Numbered from the stretch's first letter, positions 42,339 to 52,253 are shown. The stretch: 64,000 nucleotides of DNA from Alcaligenes sp. SORT26 (GCF_017377875.1 NZ_CP070975.1:2108001-2172000); one strand, 5' to 3'. Program-made: numbers and translations. The notes: a model not told the origin generated them from the sequence alone.

Positions 42339-44195
42339 TTATTTCTCTCCCTGGCCCAAATCGCTATCGGCATTGCGCAGCACGATATGAAACGTGGCAC
42401 CGCCCAGGCGCGACGGCCCTTCTTCCAAACGGCCACCCAGGGCCGCCACAATATCGTGCGAGATCACCAGCCCCAAACCCACGCCTTGACGGCGGCTGGA
42501 GCTAAAGGGGGTGAACAGACGCTGACGGATTTCCGGACTCAAGCCGGGTCCGTTGTCTGACACCACAATGCGCACATGCTGATTTTCAGTCATCACTTCA
42601 AGACGAATACGCCCGTGCTCGCGGCCTTCCAGCGCGTCCAGCGCATTGCGTAACAGATTCACCAGCACTTGCTCCAGACGCACGGGCAAAGCCCACACCC
42701 GTACCGGCTCGCTCATATCGGCCAGTTCCAGATCCACGCCTTGTGCGCGTGCCCTGTGCTCCAGCAACTGCCAGGCGCTATCGACCGCTGCCCTTACCTG
42801 CACCGGGCCCTCTTGCTCCTGGGGTTTGCGGGCGTAATGGCACAGTTGGGAGGTGATGCTGCCTATACGCTGGGTCAGTGTCTGAATACGGGACAGATTC
42901 TGGCGAGCCGTCTCTAGCTGCCCCTGCTCCAGAAGGCGCGAGGTGTTATCGGCATACACCTCAATCGCCGCCACAGGCTGATTGATCTCGTGGGCGACTC
43001 CAGCAGTCACCTGCCCCAGAAAAGACAGTTTCTCTGCCTGCTCCAATTGCTCACGCAGATCACGGGCACGCGACCGGGCCTCATGCAAGGCCCGCATCTC
43101 TTGCTCCAGACGCAGGCGAGCCACCTGCAACTGGGCGGTACGCGATTCTACGGCGTCTTCCAAGGCATCCCGCAACAAGGCCTGCTGCTCCTGAGACTCA
43201 CGACGCTGCTGATTACGCTGCAGCCCCAAGGCCGTCAGCACCAGCGCCGCAAACAGCAAGCCCATCACCATCAAACGGGATTGGAATGCCTGGGTTTGCA
43301 GGGCGGCATTCATGGGGGCCATCGCATGCAACGTCCAATCACTGCCCATCACGGGCTGCTGCACGTGCAAGAAGCGCTCCGGCCCCAGCGTCCAGAAAGA
43401 GGCTCGTCCGTCAGAGTCCGACCTGTTCAGGCCCACAGGCTCCAGGGGCTCGTCCCCAAACTGCTGACTGGCCCGTACTTGAGTCAGTTGCTCCGAAGCC
43501 GCTTGATTCAGGCTATGCAAACGCCAGTCCGGTTCACCGCTTAACAGAATCACTCCATGCGGGTCCGTCACAAACATGCGATCCCCGTAGCCGCCCCACT
43601 CTTCTTCCAGCAAATCAAACACCAGCTTGATCACCACCACGCCCACCGCTTTGCCATCCTGATCCTGCACCATGCGGGAGATGTACAAACCGGCCTTGCC
43701 GCTGGCAGTCCCCAGCGCAAAGTATTCGGCATGCCCTTGCTCCAATGCTTTGGTGAAGTAGGGGCGGAAACCGTAATGATTGCCCACGAAGCTGTCGGGT
43801 TCCTGCCAGTTACTGGACACCAGCGTCTGGGAATGAATATCCAGCAGATACAAGACGGGGGCCCCTGTGTCCTCGGCCAATTGCTGGAACTTGCGGTTCA
43901 GGACCCCGGCATCGCTATAGGCAGGATTGCCCATCAGGTATTGGCGCAGAGCCTCGTCCTGAGCCAAGGCAAAAGACAAAGTGCGGAATTTGTCGCGAAT
44001 TGTCCGGATCCAGCCCGCATTACCGCGCATCAGGGAATCCAGCCGCTGCTCGCTTTGTATCAGCAAACGGGCCGTGCCCAAATCGGCCGAGCGCCAAAAG
44101 GCAAACAGCCCCAGCACTACAGCCAAGATCAGCAGCAATAACCATTCGAGTCTGAAACGACGCCGCAAACCCGAGGAAACCGGAATGGAGTTCAT
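42339..44195 (-). CDS. dctB: C4-dicarboxylate sensor histidine kinase
   Basis: A 618-residue sensor kinase. It has a membrane segment near residues 15-35, a periplasmic sensing region of about 260 residues with PAS-like Cache features, a second membrane segment (LMVMGLLFAALVLTALGL), a coiled coil rich in Glu/Arg/Leu, then HisKA with GVAHEINQPVAAIEVYADN and an ATPase domain (NLLRNALDAL, DNGPGLSP, GVGLGLVIS). ATG at 44195 is preferred; an ATG at 44252 would run through the palindrome at 44234-44251. It senses succinate, fumarate or malate in known relatives. Confidence 0.88.
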   Translation of the reverse strand: MNSIPVSSGLRRRFRLEWLLLLILAVVLGLFAFWRSADLGTARLLIQSEQRLDSLMRGNAGWIRTIRDKFRTLSFALAQDEALRQYLMGNPAYSDAGVLNRKFQQLAEDTGAPVLYLLDIHSQTLVSSNWQEPDSFVGNHYGFRPYFTKALEQGHAEYFALGTASGKAGLYISRMVQDQDGKAVGVVVIKLVFDLLEEEWGGYGDRMFVTDPHGVILLSGEPDWRLHSLNQAASEQLTQVRASQQFGDEPLEPVGLNRSDSDGRASFWTLGPERFLHVQQPVMGSDWTLHAMAPMNAALQTQAFQSRLMVMGLLFAALVLTALGLQRNQQRRESQEQQALLRDALEDAVESRTAQLQVARLRLEQEMRALHEARSRARDLREQLEQAEKLSFLGQVTAGVAHEINQPVAAIEVYADNTSRLLEQGQLETARQNLSRIQTLTQRIGSITSQLCHYARKPQEQEGPVQVRAAVDSAWQLLEHRARAQGVDLELADMSEPVRVWALPVRLEQVLVNLLRNALDALEGREHGRIRLEVMTENQHVRIVVSDNGPGLSPEIRQRLFTPFSSSRRQGVGLGLVISHDIVAALGGRLEEGPSRLGGATFHIVLRNADSDLGQGEK

Positions 44196-44233
44196 GAAAC
44201 TTGTGCGAGATTTCGCCAAAAAATAATAAGGCC

Positions 44234-44251
44234 TGTGCGGATTTTCGCACA
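44234..44251. promoter_or_regulatory. DctD-type upstream activator site
   Basis: TGTGCGGATTTTCGCACA is an inverted repeat with perfect 6-base arms and a 6-base centre. It resembles the DctD sites described in rhizobia. It lies about 72 bases upstream of the sigma-54 element and 38 bases from the dctB start. Confidence 0.68.
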
Positions 44252-44322
44252 CATTAGCCGCAAGCGGGAAAGCCGCCTGCCCACAAGCCGCTTATTTGCT
44301 GGTTTTCCTCGGTGGAGCAGAT

Positions 44323-44338
44323 TGGCACGGATGTTGCT
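44323..44338 (+). promoter_or_regulatory. Sigma-54 promoter of dctA
   Basis: TGGCACGGATGTTGCT is a full match to the TGGCAC-N5-TTGC consensus with correct -24/-12 spacing. It lies 126 bases upstream of the dctA start, and the regulator is encoded next door. Confidence 0.88.
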
Positions 44339-44463
44339 TTAGTCATGAGCTTATGGGCCGGGGCAAAGACTTCGGCGCGCGTAAACCGCCTGCCTACACA
44401 AAATTCCAAGCAGGCTATTAGCCGACTCCAAAGTCGGCTACATCAAGTCACGGAGACGACATC

Positions 44464-45861
44464 ATGATGGATATAAGCACAGGAGACCGTTCGGTACCCC
44501 AGATCGTCCGCATCAAGTGGTATCGGATTTTGTACGTCCAAGTCATCATCGCCATCACTATCGGGATTTTGCTGGGCCACTTTTACCCCTCGCTGGGCGA
44601 GAGCATGAAGCCCCTGGGCGATGCCTTCATCAAGCTGGTCAAGATGATTATTGCGCCCGTTATTTTCCTGACAGTGGCCACCGGCATTGCCGCCATGACC
44701 GACCTGCAAAAAGTGGGCCGTGTGGTGGGCAAGGCCATGATTTACTTTCTGACCTTCTCCACGCTGGCCTTGATTGTGGGTCTGGTAGTCAGCAACGTGG
44801 TGCAACCCGGCCACGGCATGCACATCGACCCCAGCACCCTGGATCCCAGTTCCATCCAGGGCTATGTCCAGCAAGCCCATGACAGCACGCTGACGGGCTT
44901 TTTGATGAACATCATCCCGGCCACCCTGATCAGCCCCTTTACCGGCGGCGACATCCTGCAAGTGCTGTTTGTGGCGGTGTTGTTCGGTATTGCCCTGGCT
45001 GCGGTAGGCGATCACGGCAAACCCGTACTCAAGTTTCTGCAAGCCCTGATGGCTCCGGTCTTCAAGCTGGTCGCTATTTTGATGAAGGCCGCTCCCGTGG
45101 GCGCGTTCGGTGCCATCTCCTTCACCATCGGTAAATACGGTATTGAATCCGTATCCAGTCTGGCCCTGCTGGTCGTGACTTTTTACGTTACCTCCGTGCT
45201 CTTCGTGCTGGTCATTCTGGGTGCGGTTGCCCGCTACAACGGCTTTTCCATTACCAAGCTGATTCGCTACATCCGCGAAGAATTGCTGCTGGTGCTGGGC
45301 ACCAGTTCTTCCGAGGCTGCTTTGCCTACCCTGATGCAGAAGATGGAGCGCGCAGGGTGTGCCAAGTCGGTGGTGGGCCTGGTTGTGCCAACCGGCTACT
45401 CCTTCAATCTGGACGGCACCAATATCTACATGACCATGGCGGCTCTGTTCATTGCCCAGGCTTGTGATATTCCACTGACCTTGCAACAGCAGATTCTGCT
45501 GTTGCTGGTGGCCATGCTGAGCTCCAAAGGGGCTGCTGGTGTGACCGGTGCCGGTTTCATCACTCTGGCCGCTACGCTGTCAGTCGTGCCTTCGGTACCT
45601 ATTGCCGGTATGACCTTGATTCTGGGTATTGACCGCTTCATGTCTGAGTGCCGCGCCCTGACCAATCTGGTGGGCAATGCGGTTGCCACTATTGTGGTTG
45701 CCCGTTGGGAAGGCGAACTGGATACCGATCAGCTCAACAGCGCCATGAACGGCGAATTGCCTCCACTGGATACCAGCATCACTGTGCATCAGCGTGGTGA
45801 AGTGGGGATTCCCGCACAAGAGGCTAGCGAGCCGCGCGCTACCGCTACCGCTACGGCCTGA
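44464..45861 (+). CDS. dctA: C4-dicarboxylate/proton symporter
   Basis: A 465-residue sodium/dicarboxylate symporter family protein. Membrane segments begin at residue 20. Family motifs are [20 protein letters not shown], the serine-rich hairpin [27 protein letters not shown] and [14 protein letters not shown]. It imports succinate, fumarate and malate. In this genome the aromatic pathways end in maleate/fumarate, so the same central pool is served. Start 44464; a second ATG follows at once. Confidence 0.95.
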   Translation: MMDISTGDRSVPQIVRIKWYRILYVQVIIAITIGILLGHFYPSLGESMKPLGDAFIKLVKMIIAPVIFLTVATGIAAMTDLQKVGRVVGKAMIYFLTFSTLALIVGLVVSNVVQPGHGMHIDPSTLDPSSIQGYVQQAHDSTLTGFLMNIIPATLISPFTGGDILQVLFVAVLFGIALAAVGDHGKPVLKFLQALMAPVFKLVAILMKAAPVGAFGAISFTIGKYGIESVSSLALLVVTFYVTSVLFVLVILGAVARYNGFSITKLIRYIREELLLVLGTSSSEAALPTLMQKMERAGCAKSVVGLVVPTGYSFNLDGTNIYMTMAALFIAQACDIPLTLQQQILLLLVAMLSSKGAAGVTGAGFITLAATLSVVPSVPIAGMTLILGIDRFMSECRALTNLVGNAVATIVVARWEGELDTDQLNSAMNGELPPLDTSITVHQRGEVGIPAQEASEPRATATATA

Positions 45862-45878
45862 TCCGGGCACTTAAAAAA

Positions 45879-45912
45879 AAAGGCCGGTTTTCAATTGAAA
45901 ACCGGCCTTTTT
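45879..45912. terminator. Terminator after dctA
   Basis: A near-perfect stem, AAGGCCGGTTTTC pairing with GAAAACCGGCCTT around AATT, flanked by A and T runs, so it can work in both directions between convergent genes. Confidence 0.9.
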
Positions 45913-45984
45913 CTTGCCTGCTTATTCTTGCCAAGCTGCTCCTGCCCACCCGTTTTCTCCATATTGAGTTGAACAGCTAATCAC

Positions 45985-46668
45985 TCAGGCAGGAGGAAAC
46001 TGCACGATCTCGCTTTCTGGCGTCCAGGCAGGATATTTATCCATGATGCTCAGGAACAAGGGACTGGCCTGAAAGTTCAGCAACCAGGCCGACAGCGCCG
46101 CCCAAGGCTGCGCATCAAACCAGGCTCTGTCCACTTGTGCGAATTGCCGCACAAAGGGGGCAATCGCCAAATCCGCCAGACAAGGGCGTGCCCCCATCAA
46201 ATAGCCATGCTCTGCAATCCGCGCATCCAGGCCCATCAATTGCTCGCTGGCCTGTGCACGATGCAGGGCCGAAAAACTGGCCGCATCCGTGAATTGTTCA
46301 TCCTCGGTATGGCGATCCGGGTATTTGTAGCAATCCAGATTCTTTTTGAACGGCCCATCATTGCCCGTAATCAGGGCCAGCATCTGCTCGGCATCGCCCT
46401 GCTCAGGCTGCAAATAAAGTTTGGGATCTTGAATCGCCAAAGCCCAGCGCATGATGTCCAGGCTTTCATCAATGACCTTGCCATCGGGCAAGACCAGCAC
46501 AGGGACGGTGGCTTTGGGAGAGGCCAGGCGCAAAGCCTCGGGCTTGTCACGCAAAACCACTTCGCGCAATTGGCAACTTACGCCGCTGGCAGCTATAGCC
46601 AGCCGTGCCCGCATGGCATAGGGGCAGCGACGAAAGGAATACAAAATGGGCAGATCAGATAAGGACAT
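45985..46668 (-). CDS. Glutathione S-transferase family protein
   Basis: A 227-residue two-domain GST-like protein. The thioredoxin-like domain starts PILYSFRRCPYAMRARLAI; the CPYA motif suggests a Cys-type (omega/beta-like) enzyme or glutaredoxin-type thiol chemistry. VPVLVLPDGKVIDESLDI is the glutathione-binding cis-Pro region. The all-helical C-terminal domain follows. Substrate unknown. Confidence 0.85.
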   Translation of the reverse strand: MSLSDLPILYSFRRCPYAMRARLAIAASGVSCQLREVVLRDKPEALRLASPKATVPVLVLPDGKVIDESLDIMRWALAIQDPKLYLQPEQGDAEQMLALITGNDGPFKKNLDCYKYPDRHTEDEQFTDAASFSALHRAQASEQLMGLDARIAEHGYLMGARPCLADLAIAPFVRQFAQVDRAWFDAQPWAALSAWLLNFQASPLFLSIMDKYPAWTPESEIVQFPPA

Positions 46669-46706
46669 GCTCGATACCGTTAAAAAGCCGCAGTCGCGGA
46701 CTTAAA

Positions 46707-46769
46707 GCGCTGGCGTTTATACAAAGCGCCCTTCTGCTAAAGAAGGGCGGACTATAAACGACGCAGCGC
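46707..46769. other. Long stem-loop between the GST and trhO genes
   Basis: The inner stem CGCCCTTCT (46727-46735) pairs perfectly with AGAAGGGCG (46741-46749). Outer arms CGTTTATA (46714-46721) with TATAAACG (46753-46760) and GCGCT (46707-46711) with AGCGC (46765-46769) extend it. It could end trhO transcripts, though no T-run follows on that strand. Confidence 0.5.
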
Positions 46770-46811
46770 CAGAATCAAGCTACTAGAGTTAACACAGCTA
46801 CCCGATCAGGG

Positions 46812-47819
46812 CTAGGCGTCCTTGCCTTGTTGAGCCAGCAAACGCTGCTCTTCAGCTTTACGACGGGCGGCTTCACGACGCTCCGACAACTCGTCCATGC
46901 TGACGCCGATATGGCGCTCTTCACGCTCTCGGGCCAGGGCCACCTGTTTTTGACGCTCACGGAAGCGCTCGACTTGCTCGGGCGAGCTATGACCGTGGCA
47001 GTAGGGGCAGCTAACGCCTTCCTCAAACTGAGGCGAGGCTTTTTCTTCCTCGTTAATGGGCATACGGCAGGCACGGCAGAAGTCGTAATCGCCGGGCTCC
47101 AGACCGTGGCGCACCGAGACTCGTTCATCGAACACAAAGCAGTCGCCGTCCCACAGGCTTTCTTCAGCCGGAATCTCTTCCAGGTATTTCAGAATGCCGC
47201 CTTGCAGGTGATAGACCTCATCAAAACCCTGGGAGCGCATGAAGGCCGTGGACTTCTCGCAGCGAATACCGCCGGTACAGAACATGGCAACACGCGGCTT
47301 GCCGTGCAGCACACCACCCTCTTTGGACTGCTCGGCCACCCATTGCGGGAACTCGGTAAAGCTATTTGTCTTGGGATTGATGGCACGGTTGAAAGTACCA
47401 ATGCCCACTTCGTAATCGTTACGGGTATCAACCACCACCACGTTCGGATCGCTGATCAGGGCGTTCCAGTCTTCGGGGGCCACGTACTCGCCCACCATCT
47501 CGGCGGTTTTCAGATCAGGCACACCCAGGGTGACGATCTCTTTTTTCAGTTTGACCTTGAGGCGGTAGAACGGCGCCTTGTCCGCGTAGGACTCTTTATG
47601 CACCAGACCGGCAATGCGGGGATCGGCATTCAGGTGCGCCAAGACGGCACGAATACCTTCCTCAGGGCCCGCGATGGTGCCGTTAATCCCTTCACGCGCC
47701 AGCAACAAGGTGCCTTTGACCTCGTGCTGTTCGCAAAAAGCAAACAAAGGGTCGCGCAACTGGGCGAAATCGGGCAATTCCACGAACTTATATAAAGCCG
47801 CGATCAGGTAGGTAGACAT
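46812..47819 (-). CDS. trhO: tRNA uridine(34) hydroxylase, rhodanese-like
   Basis: A 335-residue YceA/TrhO-type protein. An N-terminal acylphosphatase-like domain is followed by a rhodanese domain with the active-site loop [12 protein letters not shown] near residue 180, and a C-terminal zinc-ribbon-like region with CRACRMP and CPYCHG. TrhO makes 5-hydroxyuridine at the wobble base of certain tRNAs. The C-terminal end is Lys/Arg/Glu-rich. Confidence 0.9.
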   Translation of the reverse strand: MSTYLIAALYKFVELPDFAQLRDPLFAFCEQHEVKGTLLLAREGINGTIAGPEEGIRAVLAHLNADPRIAGLVHKESYADKAPFYRLKVKLKKEIVTLGVPDLKTAEMVGEYVAPEDWNALISDPNVVVVDTRNDYEVGIGTFNRAINPKTNSFTEFPQWVAEQSKEGGVLHGKPRVAMFCTGGIRCEKSTAFMRSQGFDEVYHLQGGILKYLEEIPAEESLWDGDCFVFDERVSVRHGLEPGDYDFCRACRMPINEEEKASPQFEEGVSCPYCHGHSSPEQVERFRERQKQVALAREREERHIGVSMDELSERREAARRKAEEQRLLAQQGKDA

Positions 47820-48032
47820 AGGTAAACGAATTCTCTGGATGGAAGCGGTGGCGCAGCCCGCAGGCGGTAGGACAGCGTAGGCCGTCGTACACTATACGCG
47901 ACTGATCCCCCTTGGCCTTTTGACGCCAGTCAAAAAAAGTAGGATGGCCTGGGGATTCAACTTTAAAATCATAACGCTAAAGCCGTCATGCCGCATCTGG
48001 CCACGGTCACTGTTTTACTTTGCACGAGAGCT

Positions 48033-49127
48033 ATGGATTCCGTAACACAAGCAGTCCTCGGTGCCAGCCTCTGCGGCTCCCTACTGGGACGGCAGTATGG
48101 CCGCAAGGCGGTCCTGTCCGGTGCCATCATCGCCACCCTGCCTGATCTGGATGTCTTCATTCAATATGGAGACCCGATTACATCGATGGTCAGCCATCGG
48201 GGTTTCTCACACTCTTTATTTGTCTTGAGCGCTCTGGGACTGCTGGTCACCATTTTGTGGCGGCTGCTGTTCCCGCAAGCACGGGCCTCGGCGGGCCGGG
48301 TCGGACTGGCGGTCTGGCTGGCCCTGATTACCCATCCCTTGCTGGACGCTTTTACCAGCTATGGCACGCAGTTGCTCTGGCCGCTGGCCGCCACACCGGC
48401 CACCTGGTCCAGCATCTTCATTATTGATCCGCTCTATACCGTGCCGCTGCTGGTCGCCACGATCATCGGTTTGATACGCGGCCCCGTGCCTGCCACGGTA
48501 CGGGCTTGCGCCTGGGGACTGGCGCTTAGCAGTCTGTATCTGGCCGCCTCTGTCGGTGCCAAGTTCTGGGTTGAGCAACAAGCCACCGCCCAGCTAGAAC
48601 AGCAGCACGTACAGGTGAAGCGCGTGTACTCCGCCGCTCAGCCCATGAACATTCTGCTCTGGCGCGTGCTGGTACGCGACACGCAGGATCGGGAATGCGA
48701 AGTGATTGTGGGCTTGCTGGACGGCCTGCGCGCACCCAAAGGGCATCAATACGAATCCCTGTGCCTGCCAGTCAACAGCGACTACACCTTGCTGTTCCCG
48801 CCCCTGAAGCAATTGGAGCAACTGCGCTGGTTCTCGGACGACTGGGTACGCTACGACATCATTGATGATTTGCTCGTAGTCAGCGATGTGCGCATGAGCC
48901 TGGGCCCCGGCCAATACAGTTTCCGCTTCGTGGTGGCCGAACGCATTGCGGATGACACCTGGTTGCCGGTCATTCCGTATCGCTGGGCCAGCGGCTACGA
49001 CCTGGACCTGCTCAAACCCGTGATGCGCCGTATCTGGGAGCCTTTGCCGCCCCTGCCCTTGCAGCAATGGGCCAAGCGCATTGAAGCCGGTGTGCCTATT
49101 CCACGCGCCGAAGCCAACTTCCCGTAA
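48033..49127 (+). CDS. YdjM/DUF457-type membrane-bound putative metal-dependent hydrolase
   Basis: A 364-residue protein. It opens MDSVTQAVLGASLCGSLLG, typical of this family, and has conserved His/Asp in HRGFSHSLF and THPLLDAFTSYGTQLLWP. About four membrane segments lie in the first 190 residues, followed by a soluble domain. ATG at 48033 has GAGAG upstream; an open extension of 15 codons has no support. E. coli YdjM is a LexA-regulated inner-membrane protein; the catalytic role is unproven. Confidence 0.82.
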   Translation: MDSVTQAVLGASLCGSLLGRQYGRKAVLSGAIIATLPDLDVFIQYGDPITSMVSHRGFSHSLFVLSALGLLVTILWRLLFPQARASAGRVGLAVWLALITHPLLDAFTSYGTQLLWPLAATPATWSSIFIIDPLYTVPLLVATIIGLIRGPVPATVRACAWGLALSSLYLAASVGAKFWVEQQATAQLEQQHVQVKRVYSAAQPMNILLWRVLVRDTQDRECEVIVGLLDGLRAPKGHQYESLCLPVNSDYTLLFPPLKQLEQLRWFSDDWVRYDIIDDLLVVSDVRMSLGPGQYSFRFVVAERIADDTWLPVIPYRWASGYDLDLLKPVMRRIWEPLPPLPLQQWAKRIEAGVPIPRAEANFP

Positions 49128-49136
49128 GCCGCTCCA

Positions 49137-49160
49137 CGACTCCACCATGTGGTGGAGTCG
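49137..49160. terminator. Stem-loop after the DUF457 gene
   Basis: CGACTCCACC (49137-49146) pairs perfectly with GGTGGAGTCG (49151-49160) over 4 bases. No T-run follows, so termination strength is uncertain. Confidence 0.55.
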
Positions 49161-49184
49161 GCCTCCCACCGCAGCGCCGATCCA

Positions 49185-49222
49185 TAAAAAAACCCCCGAA
49201 CCTTTTCAGGTCCAGGGAGTTT
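49185..49222 (-). terminator. Terminator after the DUF4168 gene
   Basis: AAAC-CCC and ACCT arms pair with AGGT and GGG-GTTT around 49189-49222, followed on the minus strand by a run of T. It closes the leftward gene at 49290. Confidence 0.7.
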
Positions 49223-49289
49223 AAATTTACCCACTACGGTCACTACAAAATGACACCCGGCGCTCTGTCAAACCCGAGGATCACAACAC

Positions 49290-49673
49290 TTACTTCAGCA
49301 TTCCTTCAACACGCTGGCGCAAGGCCGGGTCCTGTTGAATAGCCAGACTGATACCGTTGTAATCGGCCAGATCCATACCGTTAGCGCTGACTACGCCTAC
49401 CAGGCGCTGGTCTGCTTCCTGAACGATGGACTGACGCTCTGCATCACTTTTGGCCGCATCCAGACGCGGCTGATACTCCGAAGCGGTCTGCGCTACCTTC
49501 TTGTAGGTACGCGCATATTGCTCCAGTTGAGAATCCGTAGGCTTAACAACCTGGGTAGCCGCAGGGGCTGCCGAGTTGGCCGGAGCCGCATTGCCCTGGG
49601 CCATCGCAAAAGGGCTGTACATGCCAAATGCGACTGCGGTAGCAGCAAGAAAAGCTTTAATTGAGGGCTGCAT
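49290..49673 (-). CDS. Small secreted DUF4168-type protein
   Basis: A 127-residue protein. A signal peptide runs to MAQGN near residue 26. A Pro/Ala linker (APANSAAPAATQ) is followed by a helical domain with SQLEQYARTYKKVAQTA and LADYNGISLAIQQDP, the DUF4168 pattern. It should be periplasmic or secreted. Function unknown; relatives are often seen in stress conditions, but nothing here shows that. Confidence 0.78.
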   Translation of the reverse strand: MQPSIKAFLAATAVAFGMYSPFAMAQGNAAPANSAAPAATQVVKPTDSQLEQYARTYKKVAQTASEYQPRLDAAKSDAERQSIVQEADQRLVGVVSANGMDLADYNGISLAIQQDPALRQRVEGMLK

Positions 49674-49789
49674 GGATAGAACCTCCTAAACAGAGTCAAT
49701 GAACGATCATCATGACAAGAGCGGCGGCAGCTTACAAGTTTCGCTATGTAGTTTCGTGTATCTGCATGCCACCTGTCTCGTTACAGATT

Positions 49790-50209
49790 TCAGTCGCGCG
49801 AGTAAGGACGCCCGTCAAAATCCACGGTGACCAGATTGCCATCCATCGGGCCCATGCCGGGTGAATTGGCAGGCATGCCAGGCGCGGCAACCCCACGCAC
49901 ACTGCCATCGTTCATCATGCGTTTGACGACCTTGGCGGGCACATGGCCTTCAATCAGTTGCCCCGTCTCCTCAATCATCGCGGTGTGGCAAGACGCCAGG
50001 TTCTCCGGGACTTTAAAAAGCCGCTTCACGTCTTGAATCTTCACGACCTTGACCTCTTTGACCTCAAAGCCCTCATCGCGCATGTGCTGTGCCCACCCCC
50101 CACAACAACCACAGTTCGGATCCTGATACATCGTAATAGCGGGACCCTCTGCCAACGCCATGGAACTGAAGGCCATCAGGCTGGCCGTCAACAATAAAGG
50201 TTTAATCAC
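49790..50209 (-). CDS. DUF411 copper/metal-binding periplasmic protein
   Basis: A 139-residue protein with signal peptide (IKPLLLTASLMAFSSMALA). The DUF411 core has YQDPNCGCCGGWAQHM, a Cys-Gly-Cys-Cys motif, and a later Cys-His in SCHTAMI. GTG at 50209 is chosen because AGGA lies 8 bases upstream and the signal peptide starts there; the open frame to 50287 puts 26 polar residues in front. DUF411 proteins are linked to copper handling. No copper genes are adjacent. Confidence 0.8.
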   Translation of the reverse strand: MIKPLLLTASLMAFSSMALAEGPAITMYQDPNCGCCGGWAQHMRDEGFEVKEVKVVKIQDVKRLFKVPENLASCHTAMIEETGQLIEGHVPAKVVKRMMNDGSVRGVAAPGMPANSPGMGPMDGNLVTVDFDGRPYSRD

Positions 50210-50326
50210 AATTACATTCCTGTTTTGCAGCGCCACGGCGCTCTGGTTGACACTCTCATGCACTTGACTAAGACTAGGCTCTCGCAAAAAAGTTTAACAA
50301 AACACACTAATTCGTCCTGATCCGCC

Positions 50327-50812
50327 ATGAGTCTTGATTCCGTCAAACAGTTTTTTAACGAACACGCCGCCGATCTTCAGGTGATTGAAACCACCGAAAG
50401 TACCGCCACCGTCGTGCTGGCCGCGCAAGTCCACCAAGTTGAACCGGGGCAAATTGCCAAAACCCTCAGTCTGAAAGTGGGCGATAAAGTGGTGCTGCTG
50501 GTCGCTCGGGGCGATGCCCGCCTGGACAACAAGAAGCTGCGCACCGCCTTTGGTACGCGCGTGAAAATGCTGGATCTGGAAAGCACCGAAGCTTTGACGG
50601 GCCACCCGGTAGGCGGGGTCTGCCCCTTTGGTCTGGCTACTCCGCTGGAGATCTACTGTGATCTGTCTTTGCAGGACTACGACACAGTCTTGCCTGCGGC
50701 GGGCTCTATTAATTCTGCGGTGCGCATCACCCCACAGCGCCTGGCCGAGCTGACCAGCGCGCAATGGATTGATGTGACCCAGCCGCCCGTTACAGTCGAA
50801 CAGGCTTCCTGA
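50327..50812 (+). CDS. YbaK/ProX-type aminoacyl-tRNA deacylase
   Basis: A 161-residue YbaK/EbsC-family protein. It has KTLSLKVGDKVVLLVARGDARLD with the conserved Lys/Asp, and GHPVGGVCPFGL, the signature loop. The family clears mischarged tRNAs such as Cys-tRNA(Pro). Length is normal. It is convergent with the cysteine dioxygenase gene; the shared link to cysteine may be chance. Confidence 0.85.
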   Translation: MSLDSVKQFFNEHAADLQVIETTESTATVVLAAQVHQVEPGQIAKTLSLKVGDKVVLLVARGDARLDNKKLRTAFGTRVKMLDLESTEALTGHPVGGVCPFGLATPLEIYCDLSLQDYDTVLPAAGSINSAVRITPQRLAELTSAQWIDVTQPPVTVEQAS

Positions 50813-50835
50813 GGGGCCAGGCCCCTGGGCAGGAC

Positions 50836-51402
50836 TTAGACTTGTGCAGGCCGGTTGGCATAGCCGGAGACAAACTCCTTGGCCTGCCCGGTCTGCGGGT
50901 CAAACACATGGCGGCGTACCTTGCCGATATCCGCGCCATAAACGTGAATGCTGATGGAAACCTGGTCGTCATACACATTGGAGACCTCGTGTATATCGCC
51001 CACCGTGGGTGACACCACTTCCACCACGCCCGGCTCCAGAATCTGCGTGTCTTCTTCTGCCATATGGCCAGTCTGGGGATCACGATCAAAAGGCCGGGAG
51101 CGTTCGGCACCACGCAACATGCCAATCAAACCCCACACCGTATGGTCATGGATGGGTGTTTTCTGGCCGGGGCCCCACACAAAGCTGACCACGGAAAAGC
51201 GGTCCTGCGGACAGCAATACAGCAAGTACTGCTGATAGAACTGCGGATGGGGCTGGGTGTATTCCGGGGCCAGCCAATCGTCCTGGGCCACCAGCTCACC
51301 CAGCAGGACACGACCATCACGCAAAATATCCGCTTCGCCCACAGCAGGGCGCGCGGTCAATTCATTCATCCCTTGGATAAAGCGCTCAAAACGGGGGTGC
51401 AT
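50836..51402 (-). CDS. Cysteine dioxygenase (cupin)
   Basis: A 188-residue type I cysteine dioxygenase. Iron-binding His residues are in PIHDHTVWGLIG and GDIHEVSN. It oxidises cysteine to cysteine sulfinate; some bacterial relatives act on 3-mercaptopropionate instead. It is last in a leftward row after enoyl-CoA hydratase, acyl-CoA synthetase and a Bug protein, with 55 bases between it and the hydratase. A thiol carboxylic acid as substrate of the whole row is possible but unproven. Confidence 0.83.
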   Translation of the reverse strand: MHPRFERFIQGMNELTARPAVGEADILRDGRVLLGELVAQDDWLAPEYTQPHPQFYQQYLLYCCPQDRFSVVSFVWGPGQKTPIHDHTVWGLIGMLRGAERSRPFDRDPQTGHMAEEDTQILEPGVVEVVSPTVGDIHEVSNVYDDQVSISIHVYGADIGKVRRHVFDPQTGQAKEFVSGYANRPAQV

Positions 51403-51457
51403 AAGGGGATGTCTCCATAGTTGACTGGGCCTTGCGGCCCAATTCGTGAATCAGTTC

Positions 51458-52210
51458 TTATTTGTTCAGATACACCGGGGCACGTTTTTCTTTGAACGCG
51501 TTCATCCCTTCCTTGGCATCATAACTATCCTCGATCGCTTTCAGGTGTCGCATGGTGCGCGCCATTTGCTCGGACGGGCCACGTGTCAGTACCTCATTAT
51601 TGATAAAGCGCTTGAGGGTCTGCAAAACACGGGGCGACATCTTGGCCAGATCCTGTGCCATACGCAGCGCAGCGGGAACCTGCTCGCCCACCGGCACGAT
51701 TTCATTGGCAAAACCCAGGTCATAGGCACGGCGTGCTTCCAAGGTGCGGCACAACAAAATCACTTCCATGGCGGCATGATGCGGAATACGCGAGGCCAGA
51801 CCCGAGATGATGCCGCCGGTAAAGCCCAGCTTGGCTTCCGGGTAGGAGAACTTGGCGCTCTCGGAGGCCACCAGCAAGTCCGTCATCATGGCCATGACCA
51901 GGGCGCCGCCCACACACCAGCCACTGACGGCCGCAATAATAGGCTTGTCGGTTTCAAAACCCACGGTGGGAATGGCACGCCACAATTCGGGCCATTCATT
52001 GACATCGGCACCGGCGGAAAAAGCGTCGTTACCTGCCCCGGTCAGCACGGCTACGCGGCGTGTGGGGTCCTCATCAAAAGCCAGAAATGCCTGCTGTAAT
52101 TCCTTGACCACGGTAGCGCTAAGCGCATTGCGGCGATCGGGACGGTTGATCGTGAAGACCGACACACCGTCATCGTGATTTTCTACAAGAATGCACTGAT
52201 AATCCGACAT
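51458..52210 (-). CDS. Enoyl-CoA hydratase/isomerase
   Basis: A 250-residue crotonase-family enzyme. NRPDRRNALSATVV and GAGNDAFSAGADVNEW form the first part of the oxyanion hole, and CVGGALVMAMMTDLLVAS the second. PEAKLGFTGG places the usual catalytic Glu position. Second last in the leftward operon starting at 55389. Confidence 0.85.
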   Translation of the reverse strand: MSDYQCILVENHDDGVSVFTINRPDRRNALSATVVKELQQAFLAFDEDPTRRVAVLTGAGNDAFSAGADVNEWPELWRAIPTVGFETDKPIIAAVSGWCVGGALVMAMMTDLLVASESAKFSYPEAKLGFTGGIISGLASRIPHHAAMEVILLCRTLEARRAYDLGFANEIVPVGEQVPAALRMAQDLAKMSPRVLQTLKRFINNEVLTRGPSEQMARTMRHLKAIEDSYDAKEGMNAFKEKRAPVYLNK

Positions 52211-52253
52211 GGTTTACTCCTCCTGGGTATTTTTAAAAGAATAGGTCTTGGTT

